Shown one piece after another: positions 48,301 through 59,995 of a stretch of DNA of 64,000 bases. A program made the translations under genes and the position numbers. Position 1 is the first letter of the stretch; every line of letters begins with the position of its first letter. The notes under the pieces were generated by a model. The model saw only the letters and a program-made list of their open reading frames with translations. It made no database searches and was not told the DNA's origin. Source of the stretch: Malurus cyaneus samueli. Its lineage: Eukaryota; Chordata; Aves; Passeriformes; Maluridae. The stretch is taken from contig CM019236.1 in NCBI GenBank assembly GCA_009741485.1, forward strand, positions 58,420,193-58,484,192, in the 5' to 3' direction.

Positions 48301-51300
48301 TCATCACATTAATATTTCAAGAACAATATTGCTTACAATAATTTTCATTAGTTGTAGAGATATTTTTCCACACATATATACACTAACTTTTCAGAATTAC
48401 TATTATTACACTACATTTCATTACAACCAATGTCTATTAGTTAGATTAATTTGTCAAAGTTTCACACTAGCTCATTATGACTGTTTTATTTAGAAGTTAG
48501 CATGCATAAAAAATGAACAATATTCCCTTCTATGACATACATTTCTCTTCTGTTTATTTTATAATAAGATAATTATTTGATATAATTAATCAAAAATGTA
48601 CATTTGTGTATATGTGAGCTTGCTACATGACAAATGAAAAGGAGCTTGCTTTGGGATTTTACAATGTGCCTGTACCATTGCAGAACAACTTACTGTTACC
48701 CAGAAGTGGAATCATAATACTTAAGAGATGAAATATGATTAATCATCCAGTTAATTCAAGCAGAGATAAATGGCAATTACTGTAGTTTAGGGTATATTTT
48801 CAAAGCTGGGAAGAGGTTTAGCCTCCAGGTTCCCAGTGATTTTAATGGGAGTTGCACAGCGCAATCCCTCACTCGCTTTGAAAGATTGCCTCTCGGTCTA
48901 ATGGGTTGCCATTAAAACTATCAAGAAAAGCTCACGGGACTTGAAAGCTGCTCCATCTTTTTGACACATTTCTCTATGGAAAAAAAGCAAGGACTGGCAG
49001 GGGAGAAAAACCACCACCTTCAACAAAAAAAAAAAACACTTTTAATTCAATGTTCTAGCTTTCCTAAAATGAAGGATTCAAGCTTAATTTTACTGCATGC
49101 TATGCAGTTTTTTAAATGCCTGTCCCATTATTTAGGGTTATACTAATTGCAACCAGTTTGTGCATTTTCTGCTGAGATTTTTTTAATAGGGATGAGTCCC
49201 AGCTGTATTCAAAATGTGTGGTGAATAGTGGGACTTTACTGAAACAGATTGCCAGTTATATATAAAATCTTTCCGCAGGTATTTCCAACAGAAACCACAG
49301 TTACAGAGAGAAAATTGCCAAGACACCTTGCAGCTTTGAGATTTGGGCTCCTGGGACTTCAGCTTTGCTCCTAGCAAGCCTTAAATTACTTACTCCCTCC
49401 TCAGGAACTTGTCGTCCTGATGTCTTGAGACAGTTTCTCCATGACTTGTCTGGTTTCAAAACCAGTGTTAAAAAACACCGTAAATCTAAATTCTGAGGCT
49501 CCTCCAAATTTCCATGTGCTACAAATAATGTCATTGTTTCAAAACACAGAAGTCATATGCCCACAGTTATTCACAAGTAGTTTTCTGATAAATTAACTAT
49601 TTTTAGATCCCAAATTTTCAAAAAGATAAAAAGCAATGTCAGATGCCAATATGTTCTATGTAGGGTTTTCTGGTTCTCATGCTTTCAAACCATCTATATG
49701 ACAACGAAGATCTCAGCCAGCTTTGTGGAGCTGCCAGCTGTAATGAGATAAAAATGTGTAGAATAAATGACAACTGTATCAGAGAATTCAAGGTAGTTAT
49801 GGGGTTAAAGAAGAGTGTCCACATTCTGCAGTTCTGATAAATGCTGACAGCAGCTCAGATGGAATAACACTGGAAGGAAAAGTCAAGTTAGTGCTCCTGC
49901 CTTCTCATGATAACACTGTTCATCTGGGTTAAGCAAAACTGGATACACACTAGTGTGATTTAAGAATGACTCTCTGAAGGGTATCTTAAAATGCTTTGTC
50001 TTCAAAGAATATCCCATCCCACTATTTTCTTGTGAGATGTCAGTTTACTCCACAATTAAAATGCTTAATGCGTGCATGTGTCTGGGAAGTGGGAGGGTGT
50101 GAAATGATACAGGAAGAAAACAGAATTCAAGCACCTAAAATGTTAGAAAAAATCTGTAAAAAATGTATCAGAATGACAAAAGCAAAATTCATTCCTCCCT
50201 CCCCAAGCTTGTTATTCCACTACATAATAATAACAAAAAATGCCAACAATGATAAAGTCAAACATGTGAAAGCAAACCAGTGACAGCCATAGGAACGGAT
50301 GTCAGAAGCCTCAGCAGCTATTACAAGTAATTTCCCAGAAGCCATTCAATCAGAGACAAGTTCATAGAGAGCTGGCTTCTCAGCTGGAAGAGACCTGAGG
50401 AGCACTTCTGCTAGTAGCACTGAAAAAGGCATTAAAAATTAGCATCCATTACATGTGTCTCACTCTCTTCCAGCCAGTAAGGAAATACTTGTGGAGGTAC
50501 TAGGAAAACACTGAGCTATCATCCCCTACAGAACCATAGCAAAAATTGAAAACATTCACAAATTTGCCAGTAAGATGGATAAATAACAAAAATGTCAGTC
50601 TAATTTTGCTAAGGACTTAAAATTCATGCTGGTCTTGGGGTGATGAATTGGTTATCTGGAATATTAAATAGTTTTGTGGAAAGAGTGTACTTCAGCATGT
50701 ACAAAGAATGTGGAATGTGCCTTATTTAAGCATTATCTCATCCACTAAATAGTGTAGTGAGTACTTGTGTCATATGAACAGTTTCCACCCTCAATTGAAT
50801 AATTTGAGTCAATAAGTGACTATTAGGAATATGAAAGCCTTGAAGAGTTTGCATAGTAGACAAGACAATTTACTATTTAGGAAGATGTAATGTAACTCAC
50901 AAGTACTTCTGAACTATATTCATGAAGAGCACAGCCTATACAGCCAAACTCCTTTGAATTCCTATTTACCTTTGTGATGTTTCTGTAGTTTCTCATGTTT
51001 TGTATGCTGAGCCTAAGATCTGTCGTTGCACATAAAATAATTTATATTTAAATAAATTTTACTAAACCAAATCATGTATGCCTTTTCAGTCATGTACATA
51101 TCTTTTCTCTTATATTAAGCTGTAGTTTGAGAACTGAAAATAACTAAGATAATAGTGGTCTTGAAAAATAAGATGACAGAACCCAGAAATCAGGTAAAGT
51201 ATGTAAGGTGTAAATGCTCAACTCCTGTGCTTTTGTGTTGCATTCTGCCTTCTTTTTCCCTTGGAGTTCAGCTCCTGGAGTTTGATTGTTGGTGGGGTAT

Positions 51301-51664
51301 AAGAACATCTTCCCTACCTCTGTGATATACTATGTGAATTTAAGCAGTCAATTACTGTTTCTCTCCCTTCTTTCTCCTAGTAGAGCTTCAAGCCTGACCA
51401 AGCATGTCAAGAGCAAACTACCCCTGTAAAATCAGTTCTTTCACCAAATGAACTGCATTAGCCTACAGCAAGCTGCATGGATAGCAAGGTGACAGAGGTG
51501 TAGAAAGCCTCTAGAAAGCAAAGAGGAGAGATTATCTGCCATTTGTGTTTGTGTTGAGTTGCTAACAAACTACAGCTTCTTATTTGAACGTTCATGTCAC
51601 CCAGTTTTCCACTCACAATACATCCCTCTGGTGTTGCCTACAATGTACCACACCTGGAATGTTT
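45346..51664. other. AT-rich unique sequence, no gene seen
   Basis: About 6.3 kb without a recognisable gene or mobile element apart from a G/T-rich tract at 45.52 kb. Open frames up to 105 codons lack domains. The stretch 48820-48960 looks compositionally like a conserved non-coding element (see findings). Confidence 0.55.
45523..45568. repeat. (GGT)n / T-rich low-complexity tract
   Basis: A short GTG/GGT run passes into GGTTTT and then about 11 T. It is low-complexity sequence. Confidence 0.8.
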
Positions 51665-51990
51665 CCCCAACCTGAGGAACAAAAAGAGGAACTTGAAGTT
51701 TTGACCCAATCCCGAAGATTTGACGTCACTGTTATAAGTGAAACCTGGTGGGATGTGTCCTGTGACTGAAATGCCCTGTTGGATGGCTCCAGACTCTTCA
51801 GGAGGGACAGGCAGGGCAGAAGCAGCAGAAGGGTGGCATTGCAGGAAACAGAAGGGTTAGAATGTGTGGAGCTCATAGCTGGCAGTGGCACAGCTGAGAG
51901 CCTCTGGAATTAAGTGGCACACGAATACTGAGGAAGTCACCATGGGAGTCTCCTACTGACCTCCTGGCCAGGATGATGGGGGGCCAGGGC
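51665..51990 (+). mobile_element. CR1 LINE fragment, endonuclease region
   Basis: The plus strand reads 'VTVISETWWD', a recognisable end of the CR1 ORF2 apurinic/apyrimidinic endonuclease core. It is followed by 'ctccagactcttcaggaggg' and 'acaggcagggcagaagcag', typical of this part of CR1. It continues, after an apparent internal deletion, to a piece ending 'ctggccaggatgatggg'. A stop follows the endonuclease motif within a few codons. Most CR1 insertions keep only the 3' end, so an isolated 5' ORF2 piece implies later deletion of the rest. Confidence 0.8.
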
Positions 51991-52159
51991 CACCATTCCT
52001 CATCTCTCATCAGAACAGTTCATTCCCTCCCCACGCTGGGGCAATGACCCAGCACAGGAGCACCAACACAAACCAAGTCCAGCGGGCAGCAGGAGGAGGC
52101 AGCAAGGGTCAGCACTGACCCCACACACAGGCACTGCTGCATGGGTCCACCCAGCCTGG
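51991..52159. other. GC-rich unclassified stretch
   Basis: A short C/A/G-rich segment joins the CR1 fragment to the following LTR. I recognise no family. It could be the 5' part of the LTR or unrelated sequence. Confidence 0.4.
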
Positions 52160-52465
52160 CACTGCATCTTCTCAGTGCTCACCACCACTGTTTCTTCCCC
52201 CTGTGAGCAGGACTCGCAGCCTGCTATGGCTGCCGCTATCCTGGGAGGAGGAACTTCTCTGCCATCTTGTTTTCTTTGTTCCCAGGGAGCCCATGGGATT
52301 CAGCACTTTTTTGTCTGCTGGTTATTGCAGTTATCTTTGGTGTTGGTGGTTTGCTTTTTATTAAACTTTTTTTTTTTCACTTTATATCTTGCATTCATCT
52401 CTCTTTATTGGTGAAAGGGGAGTGGTTGAAAGTAAAGGGGAGTGTCTGCCTCATATAATTGCCTT
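52160..52465 (+). mobile_element. ERVL-like LTR fragment
   Basis: A GC-rich promoter-like part ('gctatggctgccgctatcc') leads through a G/T-rich stretch to 'ctttttattaaacttttttt', a polyadenylation-type signal. It then passes to an R/U5-like end with repeated 'aaaggggagt' motifs. The architecture parallels the other LTRs here, but the sequence belongs to a different subgroup. There are no internal genes on either side, so it is a probable solo LTR. The termini are uncertain. Confidence 0.55.
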
Positions 52466-55400
52466 AAACGAAGACAAAATGCTAACACTGGAATCAATGA
52501 CACTTCATTTATACCATTCTATGCATATTCTGTGAAACAAAATTTTGTTTATAAATTCACACAGAGCAGGAGAAGACATGTTTAGTTACTGTGATGAAAG
52601 CAGTTTTATTGTGAATTCTTGTCATAATCTAGAAAGCATTTGAAACTAGCAGAGATATCAAAATGCTTGAGTATCTGAAGACTGAGAAGGTTGTGTAGTC
52701 TCAATTTGTCACAGGCAGTAAAATCCCGTGAGCTATCTTTATATTTAACATTTTGCACAAGGAGCTGTAACTAAACATTTACAAAATCAACCCCTCTCAT
52801 ACATGCTCTTCAGTACAAGGCTGAAAGACAAACATTTCTTGTGGGGCTGCCTCCACTTTACTAACTCATCAACCCTTTGCATAGTGAAAGAACAATTACG
52901 GATCAGAACCTAATAAAATTTTGGATATGTCAAACAAATACATAACATTTGTACGCCACTCTCCCCTGATAAGATTTTAGGCCTGCTGCCTATTTAATTT
53001 CAGATACCTTAAGTTTTATGCATCCCTCTGTAACCTTTCCAAAAGCTCTATGTTCAAAATTCGGTTGTTCCATCTCAGGAACTTTGCTTGATTAAATAAA
53101 TTAACTCAGTGATCCAGCTCCTACACCGTGTTAAAACTCAGGTTGCCAGCAATTACCGCTTCTGACAAAACAAAATTTGTTTATCGATGTCTGCATGTAA
53201 CACGATTCAAATAAATCTGTTTCTAAGTGAAGTGTCTGATTTACTGCCTGAGACTGTCTGAAAAACATGACCATTCAATCCAATCTCAGATTTACACCTC
53301 AGCTCAAAATACACTCAAGTGGGTCATGCTGCCTCTAGCCCTGACTGATAATGAACTGATCTGTGATTTGACGTTAAACTCAATTATTGGAAAAAGAAAA
53401 AACAATGGCACCTTTCTAATACATGAGCAAAATTGTCACTAGATATTATCTTATGTTACATCAAAGAGACTTCAGGACTGCTTTTCTCAGGTTTTATTGT
53501 TAAAACATTTTAATTAAAAAAGGTCTGCAATTTTCTGAACTGTTGATGGGAACCAGGCGCAAAAGCTTGGATTTGCATATGAAAGCAAAACTCCTATGAT
53601 ATCTAGCTGTCAGCATTTTTTCAAGTGGGATATAAACCTGTCAAAGACTCTTTAATGTTGTAGCACATGCTAAAGTCTTACTTTAGACTAAACTGTATAA
53701 AAAGTAAACACAGTTTATTCTACCTTAGTTGCCTTCCAAGAACTTAAGGTAAAACTTTTTCAGCCTTTTTTTTGACTTGAACATAGTGACACTTGAAATG
53801 TTCAAGGTAAACAATATAAATGCAATTGATGTGTTTCACCATATTTTAATTTCATTTTTAACAAAAGTACATGTGATTATAACAAATTTTGATGTCTCTT
53901 TCCTCTAGATACATGTCTCATCCATGTAAAAACATTTAACCCTGTTCATTTAGGCATGCATACAAAGCTTGTTGCTGTTGGTCTACATGATAATCACCTT
54001 CCGCCTCGTTGCAAAATAATTTTAAATATGCCTTTTGTTCACTATATGCTAGGCAGATGAATGCTGCTGAGAGGAATTTTGGGGTCTAGTGGTTTTCCTC
54101 TAATGTGGACTTTTGCTAATACCAGCTTATATTCAACATTCTTCCACAATATTGTAATTGAATGAAGGTGTGCATGCTTTTTTCTGGAGCTGATGCCTGC
54201 AGATATGTACAATCCATTTCCCCTCCAACCTCCCATGTGTTTTTGCCCTCTTCCTCTAATTGCTTCTGACATTTGCTGAGCGTTGCACACCACCAGCCAC
54301 TCCCTGATCCTGCATTACCTGAGCACCAAATCAGAGGAGCTGGGCTGGATGTCTCTTCCTTTCTTCTTCCTGAAGACAGAAATATGAAGTGGACAACTCT
54401 TCCTTGCTGAAGTGCTAAATATATAGATAATGATACTTAAATGAGTAAGTAAATAAAAACATTATTCAATCATTAAGTGTTGCCAGTTTTTTGCCAGGAT
54501 TTGAAAGCGTTTAACACATTTTCATTAGAATGTGGATTCTCTCTAAGGTCTAGCAACTTTACCTTTTCTGAAACCATCTAGGGTTCAAGAAGTTCTAGGA
54601 CACTAAAAACCATATCAATGAACATAATAACTTTTATTTAATTATTCTGAGGCCAGAACTTTCACTTACCTTCCCACTATACTAATTTCCTTTGGTTTTC
54701 TTTTCCTTGGATATTTTCAAGGTCAGCAATGTGTTGACTATTTTTAGTTAACTAGTAACAGATGTACTCTATTGAGTACATCTTACTTCCCTGCCTGAAA
54801 TTTAAAAACCCCAACCAGCTTTAACACTTCTAAATATAATACCCATTTTATAGCTGCTAATCTGCTGAGTTTCACAACAGGGTAGTTTTTTCATTAATTC
54901 TTTGCCTTAAGCCATTCTTCATCTATTATTCCGTTTTAGTTATCAGAGTTTAAAGGAGTACCTCAGCATTGGCATGGATTTTACACAAACTGAGTCTCAT
55001 CTGCTTCAAGTACAAATTACTTTTTGTCGATTAGCTTTTTTCTACAACTGATTGTTTATTTTTAGTTCTCTAAAATTCACCAACTCTGATTCTTGACCCA
55101 TTCATGCTTCATCAGGGATAATTCAGTCTTTTACATAAAAACAACCAAATGAACAAAAACAACAAAAATGTAATGGGAAGTATGCAGATAAGAATGTTGT
55201 AAATGTATTGTCCCAGGTGAAACTCCAAAACAAGAAAATAAAACTCTTTTATTTTAACAATATTTTCTTATCTCATCTCGATAAGGGCAGCAGAGCAGAA
55301 CAGCATTTTACTCTGAAAAGGACAGTAGATCAGAACAACACAGCCTTGGAAGAGTAGATAAAAGGATGCAACACAGACAAATGTAAGTCATGCAAGACTC

Positions 55401-55898
55401 AAGCAAGATGCCAGCTAAGGTCTGCAAGGCTGACAAAGTGGAAGTTATGCAAAACAATAATATGGCACTTACTCAAGAGTGGGTGTTGAGGAGCTGTCAC
55501 CTAAAAATGACACCAGGTATTGTAAATCACTGAAAAGGACCTCAAAGAGCCATGTACAGACATCAAAGAGGGGTACATCTAAAATAAAGTGATACATCAG
55601 GGATAGGTGACTGAATATGTAATTGATGTCTCTGATAAAATTTCTGTTTGCCTGATGTTTGGGGCACTTGATTAGAGGAGGGACCCTCCAAGCACTGCAA
55701 TGAAGAATGTCTGCTTTCTAATACTCAAGATTTTGTTAGAAACTTTCTCTCTGGCCCATTTCTGTGTCAATGTATTTTATATATGCAAATTACTATTGGA
55801 GGGAATCTGAGGAAAAAAGACACCAGACAATTAAAAAGTACATTTACCACAGTGCCCATACAGAGACCCCTGATGGAGTGTTTTAGGTGCTGCACTAA
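52466..55898. other. AT-rich unique sequence, no gene seen
   Basis: About 3.4 kb with no recognisable gene or transposon. The parts at 53090-53220 and 53530-53660 have moderate complexity; the latter includes an octamer-like ATTTGCAT at 53571-53578. This is suggestive of regulatory sequence but unproven. Confidence 0.5.
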
Positions 55899-56806
55899 TG
55901 TGAACCTGAGGGTCTTGGTTTAATACAATTTAAGGGGGACATTCTAGAATGTGTTACCTCTGCTGTAGATTAACCCATCTCTTTCCACCAATAAGGAGAA
56001 ACATATACAATTAAACATAGGCGAAAAAAAAAATAACAGTTTATTAGAAATAAAATAACAATAGGCATAAAATACCGGCAATAGTCCCTGGCTACCAAGC
56101 TGCTGAAATCTCAGGGACCCTTGGGAACAATGATGAACTTAAAATGGCAGAGTAATGCCTCCTCAAGACCACAACTTTAAGGAGATGGAGGGAAAATGTC
56201 TTCAGCCTCCAATCCCTTTCTATCCCCCAACCTCCCCAGCAGCGGCAGCGGTTCCCTTGGCCAATGCAGCTGCACACTCTGGCACCTGGTACCTGGTCAG
56301 GGGCTACAACTTGACTGAGGAATTTGCCTTTCTCTCAGCAGGAAAGCAAGGCAGGCACTGGGGTGGCTCATGTATGGAATGTTCTTGCCTTGGCCAGGCG
56401 CTGCTGGTGGGCTGGGGTGACCTGACAGGGGCAGGGCCACTGTGCTCCTCTCTGCACCACGCCACTGCTGCAGACTGGCAATCGCAGAATTTGCCCAGAG
56501 CCAGTCCAGGGCAGTGAAACCAGTCTCTTGATTAAAAAAAATCCAAACATTTAGAGCAACCACCTTGGGTAAAATCCAAACCAAACAAAAAAACCCAACA
56601 GCAGAACTTCTGTCTTAAGCAAAATGCCCAAGGCCAGAGAGATCTGGGTGACTCCAACTTTTTAAAGAGACGCCAGCCATCACTCTGCCCTTGCAGAGGG
56701 TTTGGTTTCTGGCCACTGACCCCAGCTCTCAGACAGTAACAATTTTGGACACAAGTAGGTATGGAAAACAGTAACATTTGGGGTTACTGACACTGAGGAC
56801 ACTGAC
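55899..56806 (-). mobile_element. Probable ERV solo LTR, minus strand
   Basis: Read on the minus strand, this block has a GC-rich U3-like part (about 56700-56150). A polyadenylation signal AATAAA follows (complement of 56040-56045) with a T-run just downstream. The U5-like end includes 'tccttattggtggaaagag', 'gggttaatctacagcag' and 'gtattaaaccaagaccc', an ending typical of the avian LTRs I know. It starts TG and ends CA at the tentative borders, but I see no matching target-site duplication. No internal genes flank it. Confidence 0.55.
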
Positions 56807-58084
56807 ATCTTAAGTCTGAGGAGGGAGAGCAGTGTGTGTGACTTTCAGAATAGGCACCGTAACAGAGACCATGCAAAGCCCATCTTGCCCTGTCAAAAGA
56901 GAAAATCTTACTGTTCTCAGAATCACAGGAATCAAGACCAATGAGAAGAAATGCATATTTCCAATAAGAAAAATAATTTTTAAGTAATACGACAGAAGGC
57001 ACTTTGTTGTCTCGGGTATCACCATGAATAAAAGGACTTCATTTTTCAAATATCATCTTTTTGATCATCTTTCCATAGATTTGCAATACAAATTTAGGCT
57101 TTTATGAATGTAATCAAAATTTGACTTGAGAGTTGAGGGAGGTTTTCTCCCTCCTTGCAAGCATACTAATTAATGAGTGATGCTAAGCTTGGCCTAGTAC
57201 CCTCATCCTCATAAGCAATTTAGCCAAACCACTTCAGTAGTGACTCTCTTCAAAATGAATCTTCTGTAAAAATGAATAATTTGTAAAAATACCTGTGTCC
57301 TTTCATCTCACTTATTATTTATCTGCACTGCTAAAATATTTCTGTATGATCTCCTACTAGGACTTCCAGAAAAATTTGCAATTCTGTGTTGTGTTTTATG
57401 CCTTTTCCCTGTTTATGCAGTTAAAGTCAAAGCCATGAGCCAAATTAATCATGTCTCTCAATTGTCAGTTATTCTGTGTGAATAGAGAGGGGTTGATGTT
57501 CAGATGCATGCCATTATATATATATATGTTTACATTTCTCTTATCTGCATAACAAAAGGTATCAGTCTTCTGTTTGTTTGCTTATCTTTACAAAAAAAAA
57601 ATCTGTAATGATGCAAAACTATTCTGAATTTTCATCTCATATGAGGAACATCCATCTTTCATGAGCTGTTCACACAAGCTTTTTTTGTGTTGTACAGCAA
57701 TCAAGCAGAGAAAAAAAAAGACCAAGAAAAACAAACAAACAAAAGAACCTCGCTGAATTATGACTAGCAGAATCCTAAATAACCCGGAAGAAAATTCAGC
57801 AAGGGCTTCTCAATTCTTGGTGTGACGTGTTCTCTCAGACAAGAGTGGTAGTTCTACCTCAACCTTTGGGACAAGCAAATTATAGTGAAATGACCAACAG
57901 CAGCCCAGTGACTGTGGAAGTCACTTCTCTCTATTTAAGGAAATTGCATTTTGCCTGTGAAATTTTGCCTATCTTTCCAAATTTACTCATTCTATCAGCT
58001 ACCCCACTGCTAGACTGTGGCTAGCAATGGCTCATATGCTATTGTCATTGGTATAAACTAATTCACAAAAATGCCTAACTTTCT
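56807..58084. other. AT-rich unique sequence, no gene seen
   Basis: About 1.3 kb containing a short TA microsatellite at 57514-57528 and poly-A runs near 57590 and 57710. No gene is recognised. Confidence 0.55.
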
Positions 58085-59018
58085 TGTTTCTTATTTAATG
58101 CCTTTACTAATGACACACAGAAATATCAAGTGCACCTTAGCAAGTATGCAGATGACACCAAGCTGAGTGGTGCAGTTGACACATCTGAAGGATGAGGTGC
58201 CATCCAGAGAGACACAGACAAGCTTGGAGAGTGGGCCCGGGGAATCTCATGAGATTTAAGAAGACCAAATGTTGCACTTTGGTTAAGGCAACTCCCAGTA
58301 TCAGCACAGGCTGGGGGATGAACAGATGGAGAGCAGCACTTTGGAGAAGGACTTGGGAGTGCTGGTGGGTGAGAGGCTGGACAAGAGTTGGCTGCCTTTG
58401 TAACCCAGAAAAATGATTGAGTCCTGGGCTGCACTCAAAGCAACATGTCCAGCAGGGCAAGGGAGGAGATTCTGCCCCTCTCCATTCTGATGAGACCCCA
58501 CCTGGAGCGTTTTGTCTAGCTATGTGGTTCCCAGTAGACAAAGGACATTCACCTATTGGAGCAAGTCCAGAGGGAGCCCTCCGGGCTGATTAGAGGGCTG
58601 GATCACCTGTCTTCTGAGGAAAAGCTAAGAGAGTTAGGACTGTGAAGCCTGGAGAATAAAATTCTTCAGGGTGACCTGATTGCAACCTTCCAATACCTTA
58701 AGGGAGCTTACAAGAAATATTGAGACTATTTACAAGGGCATGCAGTGAAAGGACAAGGGGAAATGGTTTCAAACTGCAAGAGGGTGGGCATATATTAGAT
58801 ATTAGGAAGAAATTATTTATTGTGAGGGTGGTAAGGCACTGGAACCAGGTGACCCAGAGAAGTTGTGGGTGCCCCATACCTGGAAGCATTCAAGGACGGG
58901 TTGGGTGGGGCTATGAGTAATCTGGGAAGGTATCCCTGCCCATGGCAGGGGACTTTGAACTAGATGATGTGTAAAGTCCCTTCTAATCCAGACCATTCTA
59001 CCATTCTATGATTCTATG
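58085..59018 (+). mobile_element. CR1 LINE 3' portion with terminal ATTCTATG repeats
   Basis: The plus strand begins in the CR1 reverse transcriptase. At 58138-58182 it reads 'SKYADDTKLSGAVDT', including the catalytic YADD box. It continues through the C-terminal region and 3' UTR ('gaagttgtgggtgccccata', 'actagatgatgtgtaaagtc'), ending in 'accattctatgattctatg', the characteristic 3' direct repeats. The catalytic box is intact, but a stop just after it and several later ones, together with 5' truncation, make it inactive. Minus-strand frames of up to 134 codons across it are antisense shadows. Confidence 0.95.
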
Positions 59019-59871
59019 TGTGTTTACTCTTTTCCAAATACGCCCACAAAATCCTTTAGTCCTTAGGTCATTCAGTGCCAGAGTTAGTGGAATTTAAGTG
59101 TTCTTCTGTTTTGCCCCGTCATTAGCAGATCAGAAATATGTAAAGATACATCTCAAGATCAATAAGCTATGGCCTCACAGTACAGGGGCCCAGAGCCCTA
59201 AAGCATTTGTCTACAGAACAGTAATTATTTCTTTGTCATCAGTCCTCTTTCACCAAATAAGCACTGATTAGCTATGTTTTCCCAAGACAAATTTTTATAC
59301 CGAACATCTGCTACTGCACAACATATGCTTGTCCTTAAGAATCTCCAATTAATTATAACCAACAGCTAAAATGAGCAAGGTGGAAAAGCCATTTTCATAT
59401 CTGTATCTGGCAGGTAGTCATCCAAACTGAATAACAGAAAGTATCTTTCAAAAAGCAGTGTCACCGGTACTAAAATTATTATTCTTGCAATTAAAGTATT
59501 AGTCATAAAATAATTTCCTTAATAATAGATGACCAAGTGAGGAACAGCAGAAGTTGATTCCTCCTCAAAACCTAATAGAGGTGTATAGCTGATATGAGTG
59601 GAAGGAGCCACAGGCTTTTAGGGAATCTGGGTCTAGGCCTGAGAGGACTCAGATCTTGATTCTCTGACATAATCGACTGCAGTAGCTGGAAAGAAGATGA
59701 TTCCTTGGAAATATTCAGATGAGAAGGGAAGGTGAAAAGGGGGAAGAGACTGGTGATGAAAACAATGTCAGAACTTATTTGATTAGTCCATCAATAAAAT
59801 GAAGGATATGTTAACAGAAAAGGATAAAAGTACTTGGAAGACAGAATGACAATATTCAACACTTCCCCAAG
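59019..59871. other. Unique sequence, nothing recognised
   Basis: About 850 bp between the CR1 and the SINE. I see no gene or repeat array. Confidence 0.5.
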
Positions 59872-59995
59872 AATATTCTGAGCTGGAAGGGACCCACAAG
59901 GATCACTGAGTTCAGCTCTTAAGTGAATGGCCCATGCTGGGTTCAAGCCCACTATCTAGGTGTTATTAGGACCACACTCTAACCTATCCGGGTGC
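59872..59995 (-). mobile_element. tRNA-Ile-derived SINE with CR1-like tail, 5'-truncated
   Basis: On the minus strand, 59995-59928 aligns by eye with the 3' two thirds of a tRNA-Ile. It shows 'ggttagagtgtggtcctaat' with the anticodon-loop order CT-AAT-AA preserved, and a B-box-like 'gggcttgaaccc', ending in 'gcatgggcca'. The A-box half is missing. The 3' part (59927-59872), seen on the plus strand as 'attctgagctggaagggacc' plus 'cacaaggatcactgag', resembles the CR1 3' end that would let CR1 enzymes mobilise it. I associate a tRNA-Ile/CR1 SINE of this type with songbirds. It is not a functional tRNA gene. Confidence 0.75.

Noticed and set aside
58126..58541. 102- and 134-codon minus-strand frames
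   Set aside because: They are antisense to the CR1 reverse transcriptase and 3' region on the plus strand.
59928..59995. Functional tRNA-Ile gene
   Set aside because: Only the 3' two thirds of a tRNA-like sequence is present, the A-box half is missing, and it is fused to a CR1-like tail. It is a SINE head.
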